Made by a program: the position numbers and the translations under genes
From: Populus alba
Taxonomy: Eukaryota > Streptophyta > Magnoliopsida > Malpighiales > Salicaceae
NCBI RefSeq assembly: GCF_005239225.2
Contig: NC_133287.1
Location: forward strand, 12,691,493 to 12,755,492
Length of the DNA: 64,000 nucleotides
Reading direction: 5' to 3'
Shown here: piece after piece, positions 10,369 through 23,209 of the stretch
Position numbering within the stretch: position 1 is the stretch's first letter
Layout of the letters: each line of letters starts with the position of its first letter
Notes under the pieces: model-generated
The model's input: only the letters and a program-made list of their open reading frames with translations
Database searches by the model: none
Told to the model about the DNA's origin: nothing

Positions 10369-13300
10369 TGTAACAACCCTGATTTCCCACATCCTTTTTA
10401 GCGATACATTAGAAATTTTTAGGTAAATTTTTTTTTATATATATATACCGGTTCCACCAAATTTCTACTAAAATTTCGGCAGAGTCTCCTCTATAATAGG
10501 AGGTCCCAAGTTATCGACAAAACCATATTACACTTCCAATTTTAATTGACATCCTGATCCAATCATCCTGGATCTCAACCCAACTCAACATTATCAACAC
10601 AACACATGTTATTCAATAACGTCATATAATGTAATTCAAGTTAAAGATTCGATTTCCAACTCTAAACATGCATGGTTAAATAGGTACTTAAAGTTACAAA
10701 CATTAAATTAAAGTCATACATTCAAATTTACAAATTAATATTACATTTCAAGTTTTAGGATATAAGACTCTTAATTTACAAATAATTACATGGTCAAAAG
10801 CAAAAGGTAACTAAACCAATATCATTCCGGACGCGACCTTGATAGACCTGAAAATACAAATTAACGTGTACACATAAATATAAAAAGGTAGTAACAAACA
10901 ATAACAATGATAGGTAATAATCTTCACTTTTGAGACATAAAATTAGGTATAAACCTCTTTTACAACATGCATTTTCAATCTATTACCAATATCCATCTAA
11001 TATCCTTTCCCATTTGTTGAGAATAATTTCATCTTGGAAATCTCAACACAACTTAATGATTTTCGAACACCATCTCCTTATAAATCAATCCTCTCTTTAT
11101 ACCAAGACATTTCTCTCTTGCTATCATTAGCTTATCTCATTCCTTTGGAATAACTAATTACTATTTTCCCTTTTATTTTCTAGAAAGTAATCGCCGACAC
11201 TAATAAATCTCATTAATATCATTAGTCTTTTAATATTGGGATAGACTAATCACTTACATTCACGTACCGATATTAACACAACCTATTAGTATCATTAACT
11301 ATTCTTTTCTGGAGTATCAAATCTTATTCATATCTGATTTACCATCAAAGTTGTCGATGTCAAGAACCCTTGACACTGTCAGCCTCCTTACCTGGAGTAG
11401 CTAATCACATTATCCTAACCAATAGAGGTATACTGTTGCACATAAGGTACTCTTACTCATTTCAATATCATCGAAGCAATAAAACAATAAATTCTAAAAT
11501 TTACCAATAAGTTTACTCAACTTAAAAAGACAAGGTGCGATACACGTGCTTCCTTCACATAAATTATTTAAACACAACGCATCATCAATATACATATATA
11601 AATCGAGCATCAATAATTTAATCATAATATTCCATTAATTTATCACCCTAAAGTCAGTACACTTCATTTTTGTTATTATACATCTAACTCAACAGTCAGT
11701 ACAGTAGTGCCACTAACTCTATTCAAACCAGCTAGTCCACTATATTTTCCTTGACATAAACATTCACAATTACACAAGCACAAGTACATTTATAGAAAAT
11801 ACCATTTATTTAACTCTAACAAGTATTGTAAAAACAAAAGTTTGAGGTGTAAGACACCTACCTCATGCTATAACTCGCGCAAAAGTCCCATGCTACTGAA
11901 CAGATTCTGCAATCTCTCATGTATCATTAAAGATACATATCAAATATGGCTCCACCATAATTGAAAATTCCATTCTAAAATTCATTTAAATTTAGAATCG
12001 CATGACACATGCATTCGCATATTTATTTATTTATTTCCTTTCTTTTCATGACTTGTTTTTCCAGGCTAAATATCTTTAAACATGACCTAACAATCTTATT
12101 TTATTTTATTTTATTTTATTTTTGTCTACACAATCCATCATGTACAGACTTAGTAACATCACACCCTTGCATTTATTCATAGCATTGAAACTAATTCATT
12201 TTCCTTATCAAACCAACTCTTGGCCGAATGACCTTATTTTTTATTTATTTATTTTCATGATGAGTTTTTCAATTCTTTTTCATAAGTCCACTTTACTTCA
12301 TCTTAAGTAAATTTAACAACATATTTTCATCATAATTCCATGTACGCCTTAATTTAACCTTTTCCTCCCCTTTTATTATCCATTTGGACAACGTTAAAAT
12401 TCCATAAAATGAAATTTTCCTCACATTAATCTATTATTTCAAACATAACACAATTCATTTGGCATTCAACAAACCACAATCCCATAAAAATCCCCATAAC
12501 ATTAGGTCAAATAAACTCAAGTTCAAGATTTCCATTTTTGGTTGGATTCCATATTATGATGAGAATTTGTATCTTTTTAAAATTCTTTCAATGACACTCT
12601 ACCTAATTTTCTTTATACAAATATATGCATCCATACCTAATTTTCATAGAAAATGAATCAAAGTCTTATCTCCTTATTTCTTCTTCATTTGGCCGAATAC
12701 CTTTATTCATGATGAGGGATGATTCCCTTTTTAATTATTCCAGATAAACATTTACCAATTCATTTCATATATATTCTAACCTCATTCAACTCAAATTCCA
12801 TAGCAATTAAAACAATTAAGCTCATCCTCTCATTTATATGTGTAGGCCGAATCTTTGCATTAAATAGAGGATAAAGTTTTCTTTCAATTACCACTCGACC
12901 CAATCCTTTTTAATGCCTAAAAACATATATCCATTAAATCAACAAACTCAATGTCCCTTCATCCAAATTTCAAAACTTCCCTAACACATTTTACAACACA
13001 ATTAATCTATAACAACACTAATAACAAGAACACATTTTACCATTACATCTTACATAAACTCTACACCCACACAATTCTAATTTCATCAAAACATGTAATT
13101 AAATCAAGCTTCCTAAATGTTTTACTAAGACTAGCAATAGATTCAAATAGCAACAACTCATCCACCTTTGATTATGTCCTTGAACCCAACAGTCAAAATA
13201 TATATCATTGTGTTGTGTACAATATATCTCAAAATCAGAATAATCCAACGGTTGGATCTCCATAAATCTGAATAAAACCGAACTAACCTGAAAATAGACG

Positions 13301-14305
13301 AGCTACTGTTCAACACCAACCAAACCTTGCCAGAGAGTGAGTTTCCGATCTCCACTGTCCAGAATGAAGGCCACATCTAGGCGCACCACATATCCAAAAA
13401 TAGGCACGATCCAACGGTGGAAGAGAGAGAAATCGGCCGGCGACCAAAACTGCCCTGCAGGTATATTCCCTTTTGTTTTCCAGGACCCTTCCGATGATGA
13501 TTGCTGCTCAATGGATTATGTTACTTCAAATCCCTCCGGTCAGTTAATAGAGGAGTGTGAGAAGAACAATATATCCAAAAATCAACATGATCCAACGATG
13601 TGTTCCAGAGAGATGGCCACCGAAGCGTTATGGGTTCATCCAAATCCTGCACCTCTCTCTAACCGAATTCTCTATTGTCTCTCACCCCTTTTCGTTTTTC
13701 TTTCTCTTTTTTTTTTTTCTTATTTAATCTGGTGGCCTTTTGCTGTTTTTAAAGGCATCATTGTTTTCCTAATTACATTTATGTCCCTCATTTATGTATT
13801 TATATATTATTTCTTCTCTCTCTCTCTTTTTTTTTTTCATGGAAACCATCCGGATTGTTTCTGTTTAAATCATTAGTCTTTACCAAAATCCTATTGGGAT
13901 AATATCTTTCACCAATGTAGGAAAACATATTAATAGACTTCATGCAAAATTTCATCCCAATCCGACGATTGGCTTGAGAGCTCTGCTTTCTAATGTAAAA
14001 TTGGTCAGTTTATGACTTTTCATCAACTATCCAAATTTTCTTGTTCAATCTTCACATAAAATAATATGAATTATCCTTCTAAACCTTTAAGGTCATTTTA
14101 TTATTTTGGAATATATTCATTTTGTCATTTCTCTCATTATTTTATTCATCAAAACACGTTATCAGTTTCTCTGTCTTTATGAATTCTAAAACAAAATTCA
14201 TTTTATGGAGGTCATCCCCTCCATTATATATCACTTTCAGTCTTACGTTTACATGGCAGGTTATACATTCGCATATTTAAATCATAAATTTTCTAGGGTT
14301 TCACA
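10369..14305 (-). mobile_element. 3.9-kb solo LTR, flanked by 5-bp target duplication GATCA
   Basis: The left boundary is TGTAACAACCCTGATTTCCC at 10369 and the right boundary is GGGTTTCACA at 14305. GATCA at 10364-10368 and 14306-14310 flanks it exactly. Removing the element and one GATCA rejoins the Athila gag frame, as the homologous stretch near 28.8 kb shows. Read on the minus strand it ends GGGTTGTTACA, the same kind of terminus as element A before its PBS, so minus orientation is inferred. It has no coding region, PBS or internal domain. The interior is AT-rich with repeated GATCCAACGG(T) words near 13240-13600 and poly-T runs near 13705-13850. It could instead be a short non-autonomous element with undetected LTRs. 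Confidence 0.85.
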
Positions 14306-14875
14306 GATCATGTTGCGAAGTGGGAAAGAACTTGAAAGGAAAAGGTAGAAACAAATTCAGATGGAGGAAGAAGAAGAGATAGAAACCGAATTGAGTACAA
14401 ATTAGAAACACCCTCCTTCACCACAAACTGAAACAACGACCAACACTCCAAAGGTAACTCCTCACTCAATGAATTCCAGTTTTAAAACAATTCCACCCTT
14501 TCCTGTGATTTCTTATAGGTCAAAGAAAGAGGACAAATAAAAAGAGATTTTAGAGGTTTTCAAGAAAGTAAAACTCAACATTCATTTGCTTGATGCTATC
14601 AAGCAAATTCCCAAGTATGCCAAATTCTTGAAGGAGTTGTGTACTACCAAAAGAGCTTTCAAACTAAAAGGTTATGAAATGGTAAGTATGGGTGAAGTTG
14701 TATTAGCTGTTATACAAAAGAATATGCCTTTGAAGCAAAAAGACCTAGGTGTGTTTACTATCCCATGTGTTATTGGTAATGCTAGTTTTAAAAGGGCTTT
14801 ATGCGAATTAAGTGCATCTATTAGTGTTTTTTTTCTAAACAAGTTTATGATTCTCTTAGTCTGGAGCCTTTGAAT
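14306..14875 (+). pseudogene. Athila-like gag/protease continuation, truncated
   Basis: The frame picks up at MLRSGKELE directly after the solo LTR. It continues with an acidic stretch, then IPKYAKFLKELC, MPLKQKDLGVFTIPC, and the protease-site-like ALCELSASI where Athila elements have ALCDLGASI. The catalytic Asp and Gly are therefore changed. Several stops interrupt it. The match fades at about 14,880, where the sequence passes into a tandem array. Confidence 0.8.
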
Positions 14876-14914
14876 AAAACTAGCATTGTAATACAACTTG
14901 CGATCTCATATGGT

Positions 14915-15345
14915 GAGATTTTACCTTTGGTTAAAGGAAATCACTAAATGGGATTTCAGGTTGACCGGGCTACATACTGATTTTTGTTATAATTAAAGAA
15001 GATTAAAAGATGGGATCTCAGGTTGACCGAGCCACCAACACAGATTTTTGCTTTGGTTAAACGGAATTGCCAGATGAGATTTCATGTTGATCGAGCTACA
15101 CATATATTTTTGTTTTAGTTAAAAGAGATTGCCTAATGGGATCTCAGGTTAAGCAAGCCACCAACACAGATTTTAGTTCTGGTTAAAAAGATTCACCAGA
15201 TTGAAATTTCAAGTTAACCCAACCAAAGATAGAGATTTAGGGGATTGCCAGATTGAGATCTTAGAATAACCAAGTTGTACATAGTTTTGATCATAGTTTT
15301 TGGTTGAAGGGGATTGCTACAAAGATAGAGTTTTAGATCAACTGA
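14915..15345. repeat. tandem array of about 75-bp TTGGTTAAA/CAGGTTGACC units
   Basis: Five to six degenerate units share TTTGGTTAAAGG, GATTGCCAGATGGGATCTCAGGTT and GACCGAGCCAC(A) words. The same unit recurs at 36870-37012, more than 21 kb away. Arrays like this are common in the 3' untranslated part of large Tat/Ogre-type elements. Here the array is followed by a GAGGGGGCATT polypurine-like tract and an LTR-like start at 15460. Confidence 0.75.
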
Positions 15346-15459
15346 GCTAAAATCTTTGAGAAGTTTAGTTTCGAAGAACACTTTGTTTGTCTTTATGAAC
15401 TTACTACGCAAAGTACTTAACCAGTCTTTGCTCCATAAGTATTGTAAAGAGGGGGCATT

Positions 15460-18200
15460 TGTTGTTACCCATTTTAGGGCTTCACATAAAAATAAAAAGA
15501 AGAGAAAAGGAAAAAAAATTAAAAAACATTGTTGGAAAAAAACCAAAAAATATATAGTAGTAAGAAGAAGACATAGGGGTGCCCAAAAAATGGTCAAAGA
15601 TTGGTTGAGGAAATCCAAAAATACAAAGATTGAAATTTGATAGCATATTTTTTACTGATGGAGGCCCTATTGATAAAGAAAATTCAATTTAAGGAAGAAA
15701 AGTCTAAAATCAGATGTTTAAGGACTTAATTAAATTTTGTTAAAAGATTAACTGAGTTTATGAAGGGTTTGGTTGCAAGAAAAATTAATTTTAAAGTCAA
15801 TTTATACTTTAATTGAAAGAAATTAAAGTTTGGGGGTCGAATTATAATTTTTAAGAGTTAAATTTGTCAAATCAAGGGCTTAATTACATCAATATTGAAG
15901 TTTAATGGGCAATTAAGGGCTTGATCAAAGAAATCCAAAACTAAGGACTAAATTGGAAAAGGCATTTAAATATAAGGGCTGAAATTGACCAAATCAGGGG
16001 CCAAATTATGAAATTGAAAGTTTATTAATCAATTAAGGGTCAAAATGCACAAATTTAAAACCAGAGATCAAAATGAAAAGGTGGTCAACTTCAGGGCTGA
16101 CTTTTGGATTTGGCACGGATGCAATTGAATTGATTCTTAAAATCAAAATCTCAATTAAGGAGTTGATTGAATAAATCAAATTTTGAGGATTGATTTGGAA
16201 ACAGACATTTTTTGGTGCCTTTTTCTTTTAAATGAAACAACACGTTTTAAACAAAACGACATTGTTGCATTCACTATTCATTAAAAAAAAAAAAGCTTAA
16301 AACGGTGTCATTTTGATGACAATATACATCTTCTTCTTCCCCTGGATGTGCTGCAGTGTCTTGTCTGCCCCCCCTAAAAAAAAATTAACACAACCCACAC
16401 CCATGGCCTAAAACTAAATGAGAAAATAGAGGGGACAAACCCTGCAGGCAACCTTAAGGTGGTTGCCCAGCCACCTACCCATTTAGCGTGATTGGATGAG
16501 AGAATGAAAAGAAGATGAAAAAACAAAGAAAAAAAAGGGAGGAAAGAGACCAAAACAAAAGAGAAAAGAAAAGAAAGAAAAACAGGGAAAAATAGAGAGT
16601 GGAAAAGAGAATAAAAGAACGAAACAATAGGGGAGGAGAAGACCAAAAAAGGTAGAACGAAAAGAAAAACAAAAAATAGAGAGGGAAAGAAGGGGTGGAA
16701 GGAAAAGAACAAGAAAAAAAAAAATCGTAGACAAAGAAGACAGATGCAAAATAGAAACAAGAGAGGAGGAAGAATAGAAACAAAAACAAAAAAGAGAAAG
16801 AAAAAAAAGAAACATGTGCCTTTGTATAGGGTAGAAAAACAACAACAACCACCACCAGTCTTTTCTCATTGCCACCACAACAGTGCCACTATGAGCCACC
16901 ATCAACAACAACACCATTATTGCCAAGTCAGCCTCTCCTCTTTCTTCTTCTTCTTCTTCTTCTTCTTTGATTGTTCTACTATTCTGCAAGTGAACAATGG
17001 AGAGTGAATTAATTCACTCTCCATGATAAACGTTGCATGAGAACAGTGGAGAGTTTCTCCACTGGTCACTAAGTTGGACCAGTTCCGACCCAGACCAAAA
17101 TGGTTGCGTCGAGTCTAGCCCAATCTCATAAAAAAAAAAAAAAAAAGAGAGAGAGAAGGAACATCTATTAGGTTGACATCAGCCCAACCCCTTGTCTTAG
17201 GTCGATGTTGGCCCAACTCTTTTAGCCGACCTCAGCCAATTTCTTTTGGGCCTATTTCGGCTCATCCAATATGGGCTTAGCCCATATAGTTGGGCAGACC
17301 CATCTCCATTATATATTTATCATATGAATATTATATAATATAATATTATATATTAAATATATAAAAAAAAACAAAAAATTCAAAAATCCTTTCAAAACAT
17401 TTGTGGTTTTCTTGCGTATTTTCTACCAATTTTGCTTAATATTAAGTTTGTATTTTTATACTGTAAAGATACAAATCCAGTATTAAAATACTTGTTTTCT
17501 CTAAAATGTTGCAAAAAAAATTATATAGAAAGAACAATAAAAAAATCTTGTTTTCATGCATACATTCCAGTCTCTTAAAAATATAAGAAATTTCATATCT
17601 TATTTTCATACAAAATAAAAATTCAAAAAATTATATATTGGCATGCATTTTTTTGCTTTAATAACCAATTTATTAAAGATATGAGAACTAGGTCCATATT
17701 TCAAAAATACCAAAAAAAAATTATTTTATTTTATTTTAGTATCTAGGATTATGAACTTTTAAGTAAGATGTTTTCCTAATATTAAAAAAGATAATTTTTT
17801 TATTGACATTAGAACGGTTAGGTTTTTACCCAATAAGATAGGGATCTCCTTATTGACAAGGAGTTGTCTTCTACCTTAAATAACCCAACAATCACACAAC
17901 TAGTTTAAATATTAGACAATTAAATAATGCAGCTTACATTAGGTAAGACATTAGGGGTACTAATACCTTCCATTTACATAACTAGTCCCCGTGCTCGATC
18001 TCTGAAACTTGCTAGAGTTTTCAGTGATCAAAATACTAGGTGGTGATTCTCATTCCCTCTTTCCACTAATAAAGGGCAAGAATTCCTTCTCCTGTCTATT
18101 TTCCCACACAATATGCACTTGGATTATACCGAAAGGACATTCGATGCGACGTCGCACACATGTGACATCCCCAAAGGTGAAATAATGGTACTCGAGGTTC
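15460..18200 (+). mobile_element. Tat/Ogre-like LTR (approximate right end)
   Basis: The start TGTTGTTACCCATTTTAGGG directly follows the purine tract AGAGGGGGCATT (15448-15459), as at a PPT-LTR junction. The body has many 'TTAAGGGCTTGATCAAA' and 'CCAAATCAGGGGCCAAATT' phrases and no coding sequence. Near 17,930-18,050 a block reading GGGGTACTAATACCTTCCA and GGTGGTGATTCTC resembles the 3' end of Tat-clade LTRs. Recognition is from general knowledge of these LTRs, and the exact right boundary was not found. An unusually purine-rich plus strand (16,500-16,820) and a CTT run (16,951-16,973) lie inside. Confidence 0.55.
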
Positions 18201-18729
18201 CAAAAATGCAAAAGAGCTTTAAAGGCTGAATTTTGGATGGGCACATTTGTGATTTCCACCAATCTCCCAATTTTTTTAGAATATTCATCTTTGTGGATAT
18301 TTCTTACATATGAGAAGAGCTTTTTAGGACGGAGCCACTTATGTTTTACATGGGTGAGAACTTGTTGTCATTTAGTCTCAGGTGATTCCCTTCTAATAGC
18401 TGCAGGGATTCAGATTGCAACTTGTATTCGATAAAAGTTATTTTCTTAATGGAGGCCATGCTATCAGTTTGGAATCCTGCAAGGCAAGATGCTCAGGGTT
18501 AAGTATGTCTTAATGCAACAAGGTTTATTTAAAAGAGATCCATCTTGTGGATAGATTATAGTTTCTCTATATGAGATAAGAAAAGGCACTATCTAAGCTT
18601 ATAAGAGTCTCTTGTTGTCCTAGTGATCACCCTTTTGAAGGCAATATAGGGGTTCAGTAGGTAGTGGAATGTCTTATATACCAATTACTACTAGTCCAAA
18701 CACTCAGTAAAGAGTTTGATGGTTTCGCA

Positions 18730-19682
18730 CAAGGTTGTTAAAAACGTATTTTTAACACGGCACGACAAATACAAACTAAACTCGGATCATAAAAACGGAT
18801 CGTAAAATCGTAAGGAATTTTTTTTATATATATAGTTCAAACTTCAAACACCTTAAAATACATAGTTCAAATAAAAATTCATATATAATTTAAAGTATCT
18901 TAAAATACATGATTCAAATAAAAATTTATACATAATTCAAGCATAAAATAAAATAAAAAATAATTGCAGTCATAACAGAAAAATAGAGAAAAAAACACAC
19001 ATTTTATTTTGGGCCACTTTTTTTTTTCCTGGTTTAAATACTTTGCGGTCAAGTTCAAAATTTCAAATGTTATCAGCAAGTTCTATATATGCCCTTGAGG
19101 ATGTCAAGGAAGGAGTTCACTTTTTATGACAATTTGATCGAAGAGAACCTGGAAATTACATAAAGAAACAACTAAAATGAAAAATAGCAATTGATAAGAT
19201 CCATTTGTTATCTTTTTATTTATCAACAGTTAAAAGAAATTAATAAGACGTGTAATATTAAAAGAAAAAAACAATAAACATGAAATTCTTGATTGCATTT
19301 TAATCACCTGCAGGTCAATCTAATCAATGTAGAAGGAGAGACTGCTTTTTTTCATTATAATATCCCAAATAGATAGCACAGCAGTACGTAATTATTGACA
19401 TGTCAGGATATACGAGTACAATTTTCAACATTGAACGGCTATATATTTTCACAGATCTCGATATCAAAACAAAAGTGGCGCAAAATTTCTTCCTATGTTG
19501 AAATCGTAAAATCGGTATTAAAATCGTGATTTTATCTGATTTTATTTGATTTTATCGATTTTATCCAATTTAACCTGATTTCATCTATTTTTGATTTTTT
19601 CAAACGATTCAGCACGTAAAGCATGTTTTGACTCGTAAAATCATACGATTTTACGAGCCAAAACGCGATTTTAACAACCTTG
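18730..19682. mobile_element. non-autonomous hAT-type DNA transposon with 8-bp TSD
   Basis: The ends are inverted copies of CAAGGTTGTTAAAA (14 of 14 identical). They are flanked by a perfect 8-bp direct repeat, GTTTCGCA, at 18722-18729 and 19683-19690. An 8-bp target duplication with CA...TG ends is the hallmark of the hAT superfamily. The 953-bp body has no transposase reading frame. Subterminal CGTAAAATC words occur near both ends (about 18,797, 19,503 and 19,633). One pair forms a perfect palindrome, CTCGTAAAATC/GATTTTACGAG at 19632-19657 with a 4-base spacer. These could be transposase binding sites; that is inference. Confidence 0.85.
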
Positions 19683-19939
19683 GTTTCGCAAACATAAACC
19701 TTGATTGAAAGTCATAAGGTAAGCCTTTAGACCCCCACCTAACATGAAGTTTCACATGTATCTTTAAGTAGTGAAAGATGTATGAAATGTGTGTTTACAT
19801 TTAATATCTATGCATGCATAGGCTAAAAACATGTTATGCATAAATAGAAATGAACCAAACAAAACAAAGTATGGACATTTAAACACATTGCAAATATATA
19901 AACCACATAAAACACAAAGCTCGGTCCAAAACTGTAAAA

Positions 19940-20744
19940 AAAAAATATGTTCCCAATGGAGTCATCATTCTATCGCACATTGGTGAAAGGCAGGGAATTA
20001 GAAAGGGGTCGTTTGGAATCGCTACCTAGTTGTTTGGTTCAGGGTCACTAGGAAACCCAATTATATTGGTCTTATCGTAGATTCAAGGGTAAGGGACTAG
20101 TTGTGACTAGGAAAGATATTAACACCCCTAGCGCACTCTACATGAGGTAAGATGCTTCATGATTTGATATGGTTAGGTTTTGATGGTTTTCTAGTTGATG
20201 GTCTAGGATGAAGATTTACTTGTATGAATAAATCTAGTGTTTAAGAATTTATTATGGACTAGTGTACCCAAATAAATTCTTAGGAGAAAGTTCTTAGTAA
20301 TTTGTGTGTTATGGTGAAAAATACTCTCAATTAAAATTGATGAATATTTACAATAATTCTGAAAATTTTATGGTCAACTCTAATATTTTAAATAATAGTC
20401 TCCCTTGTAAGTCCACCATTCTATACCAGGATTTTTAACCATTAATTCTCATAAATTAAAAAAATAATTTATTGAAATATTGGCCAAATTCTCATGAATT
20501 TAATAAACTAGTTATTAAATCGTAAAATGCATGCAAATATGCATTTTGAATTTTCGTATGAAAATACTATGCAATATGATTTTCTTTATATTTTTGAGAC
20601 ACTTGGCCATATGCAACATAAATGATTATTTTATTGTTTTTTCTTCTTTTTTTCTTTTTTTTCCTAGAAGTCTTAAGAAAAGTTTATGAAAAAAAGAAAA
20701 AAAAGGACGGAAATAGAAAAGCAAAAGGGCTTTATATATATATA

Positions 20745-20784
<40 letters not shown>

Positions 20785-23209
20785 TATATTTTTTTTTTTT
20801 TTTTCTTCTTTTTTTAGGGGAACCCGGTCAACTCAAAATGGTGGACTCGGTTAGGGTTGAACCAATTAGGTTGACTTGATTGGGGTTGACCTCGTTGGGT
20901 TGGCTCGATTGAGTCAACCTAGAAACAGACCAAAAGAAAGAAAGGAAACGAAAACATATCAAAAAGATGAAAAACACAAAAACTTAAAAGTTTTTGAACA
21001 TAAACGAATCAAAACAGAAAAAAACAAAAGCAAACAAAGAATGTTCTTCGTCTTCCCTCAAAATCTAATGCTCAATCTAGAGCGGATTTTGAACAAAAAA
21101 AAGGCATATCAAAAATCTGACCAAGAAACAAAACATTGCTAGTTTTTTCCTATTACATGATTTTGCCCAAAAAGGATTTCAGTTTGAAAACAGAAATCCT
21201 AAGATTAAACCTCTTAAAAACTTTTATCGATGTTAGAAATTCCTAAATTGTTTATCAAAAATGAAAGGTGAGCCTATTTGAAACAGAAATTAAACCAAGC
21301 AGGATTCGGGGCTAGCATTTAAGGCAAGATTCAACGGATGAATCTGCCTTAAATGCAGAAAAGCTATCCAAAAAATTGGCAGCTTATAAAGCACCTAGAA
21401 ATGTCATTTATAGGCTCAAAAGTGTGCCCTTCCTATCCCCACAAACTAACCTATTGATATGGAACAAGGTTAAGGCTAAAGATACAACAAAATAACATGA
21501 AAACTAAAAAAAAAATATTGATTCCCAAACTAAAAAAACTATTAACTTAAAATTGTAGAAGGGTTTCACATGAAAGGCTTCAAAATCTAAGCATTTTCAC
21601 TTCAAATGGTCAGGTTTTGTACTTATAAGTAGGGGCTATCCTTTCATCAATAGAAGGTGCCCCTACCCTTTTGTTGCCATCTTTGGCAAGCTCTAGATCC
21701 AAGTTTAACATAAAAAAAAATGACAGGAGAGTAATCAAAAATATTTCATGGCCATCAAAACTCAGTATTGAAAACACAAGAAAGATCCAGCAGACCTCAT
21801 GGACTCCATTTTCAAGGTAAGAAAGTGTATACCTTCCTGGTTTCTAAAATTTGAATCTGAACTGGTTCTAGGTATTGCCTCCCTTTCTTCTTGTTTTCAA
21901 ACCTCCTTAGATCAAAATTGAAGCTTGGGAAATGTTTTGGACAGGACCCTTTCCATTTAGCCTAAGTTTCTTTTCTCTTATCTCTTCTTTTCTCTCTCTC
22001 CATCTCTCTCTATTTTTCTTCAGTTTTCTTAAACCTAACTAGTTTTGCCATCGAGGGTGCTGATTTTGGGTGTAGGTAGTTTTGTAAGGTGCTTGGGGAC
22101 CAATGTGAGTGTTTTCTAACATTGGATCCTGAGAGAAAGGTTTTAAACCCTTGATATGATCCTTCTAGAGGTTTCTAAATGGGAACCAACGAGAAGGTTG
22201 GGTGCTCTTTTGCAACTGACTAACCCTATCAACAATTACTAGGTTGGCTACATCCAAGACTTCGTTGGAGCATTTCTGATGTTAATGTCGCCTGAGACCA
22301 CCTAAACTTGGTAGAGGGGGTGCATGCCTTTCGACCAAACTCACTCTTGCTTGATTTGAAGGTCTATAACTCTATAGTCGATCAGCTAAAAGTGTCCACT
22401 CAAATAGCATAATGTCTAACACTGTGTTTTTGGCTGACTAAGGATAAGATGTTGTGGAGATCCATGGAGAAAATGGGACGTAAACATTTGATATTATGGA
22501 CATGGGATTTTAGAGAGAGTGTTTTTTTAGTCGAATGATGGTGGTTTCATCCTTGGAGGTGGTTGGAAATGCCGCATTCAGTCATCTGAAAGTGCCCTAT
22601 TAACTAGCTCAAAGCCAAAGAAGAAAAAGCACAGTACCTTGAACAATGTCGTTTTGGCTAATTTGTAGATAAGGGTTTCCTTTTGATTTGGGGTCTATCA
22701 ATGTTCAAAGCAGTCCTTCATCTCCTGATTTCTTTCTATTTTATCTTTAATTTCCCTCTTTCTTTCTAATTTCATACAATTGTATTCCTGTCAACTTCAT
22801 TTGTCACCCCCAAATTCAAGTGCCTTTTACAAAATGGTCCTTAGTTTTTAAATTATTCAACTATCCCCCTAAATGACCATTAAACTTCCAATTTTTTTAT
22901 TTAACCCCTGATTTCTCACTGATTTAGATCCTCAAGTTGTGCAAGTTTTGCAAGTTGATCCTTGACTCATAGAAAGTTCAATTAAGCTCCTATTTTGTCA
23001 CCAAATTTTAATTTTATGCAATTAAACCCCTAATTTGACTAAATTAGACTTTTCAAACTTTCAATTGAGTCCCTAACAAAATTGACCTCCAAGTTACTCT
23101 TCTTTGTGATTACCCTCCATTAAATAGATAAACTTCTATAAAAACAGAGTCTTTAAAATCAAAAGAAGATATTTCTACAATTTTATTTTTTAAATATAGG
23201 TAGCAACAG
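19940..23209 (-). mobile_element. second Tat/Ogre-like LTR-derived region, reverse orientation
   Basis: Read on the minus strand, 19,950-20,150 gives the same GGGGTGTTAATATCTTTCC and CTAGTCCC landmarks seen at the end of the LTR near 18 kb. At the far end, 22,800-23,110 gives runs of 'AATTGGGGGTTTAATT'-type phrases matching the start of that LTR. A minus-strand TGTTGCTACC at about 23,209 may be its first bases. No coding sequence was found. The orientation and limits are inferred by eye, and the two LTRs face each other across the hAT element. Confidence 0.45.
20738..20806. repeat. (TA)n microsatellite followed by poly-T
   Basis: An uninterrupted TA run with two frame slips is followed by about 20 T residues. 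It is embedded in the LTR-like region and has no coding meaning. Confidence 0.95.

Noticed and set aside
13337..13876. 179-codon plus-strand frame with a hydrophobic C terminus
   Set aside because: It lies wholly inside the solo LTR, the hydrophobic part is encoded by poly-T runs, and other copies of such LTRs do not code.
16374..16989. Long Phe/Ser/Leu-rich minus-strand frames
   Set aside because: They are produced by the purine-rich plus strand. Three overlapping frames are open at once, as expected from composition.
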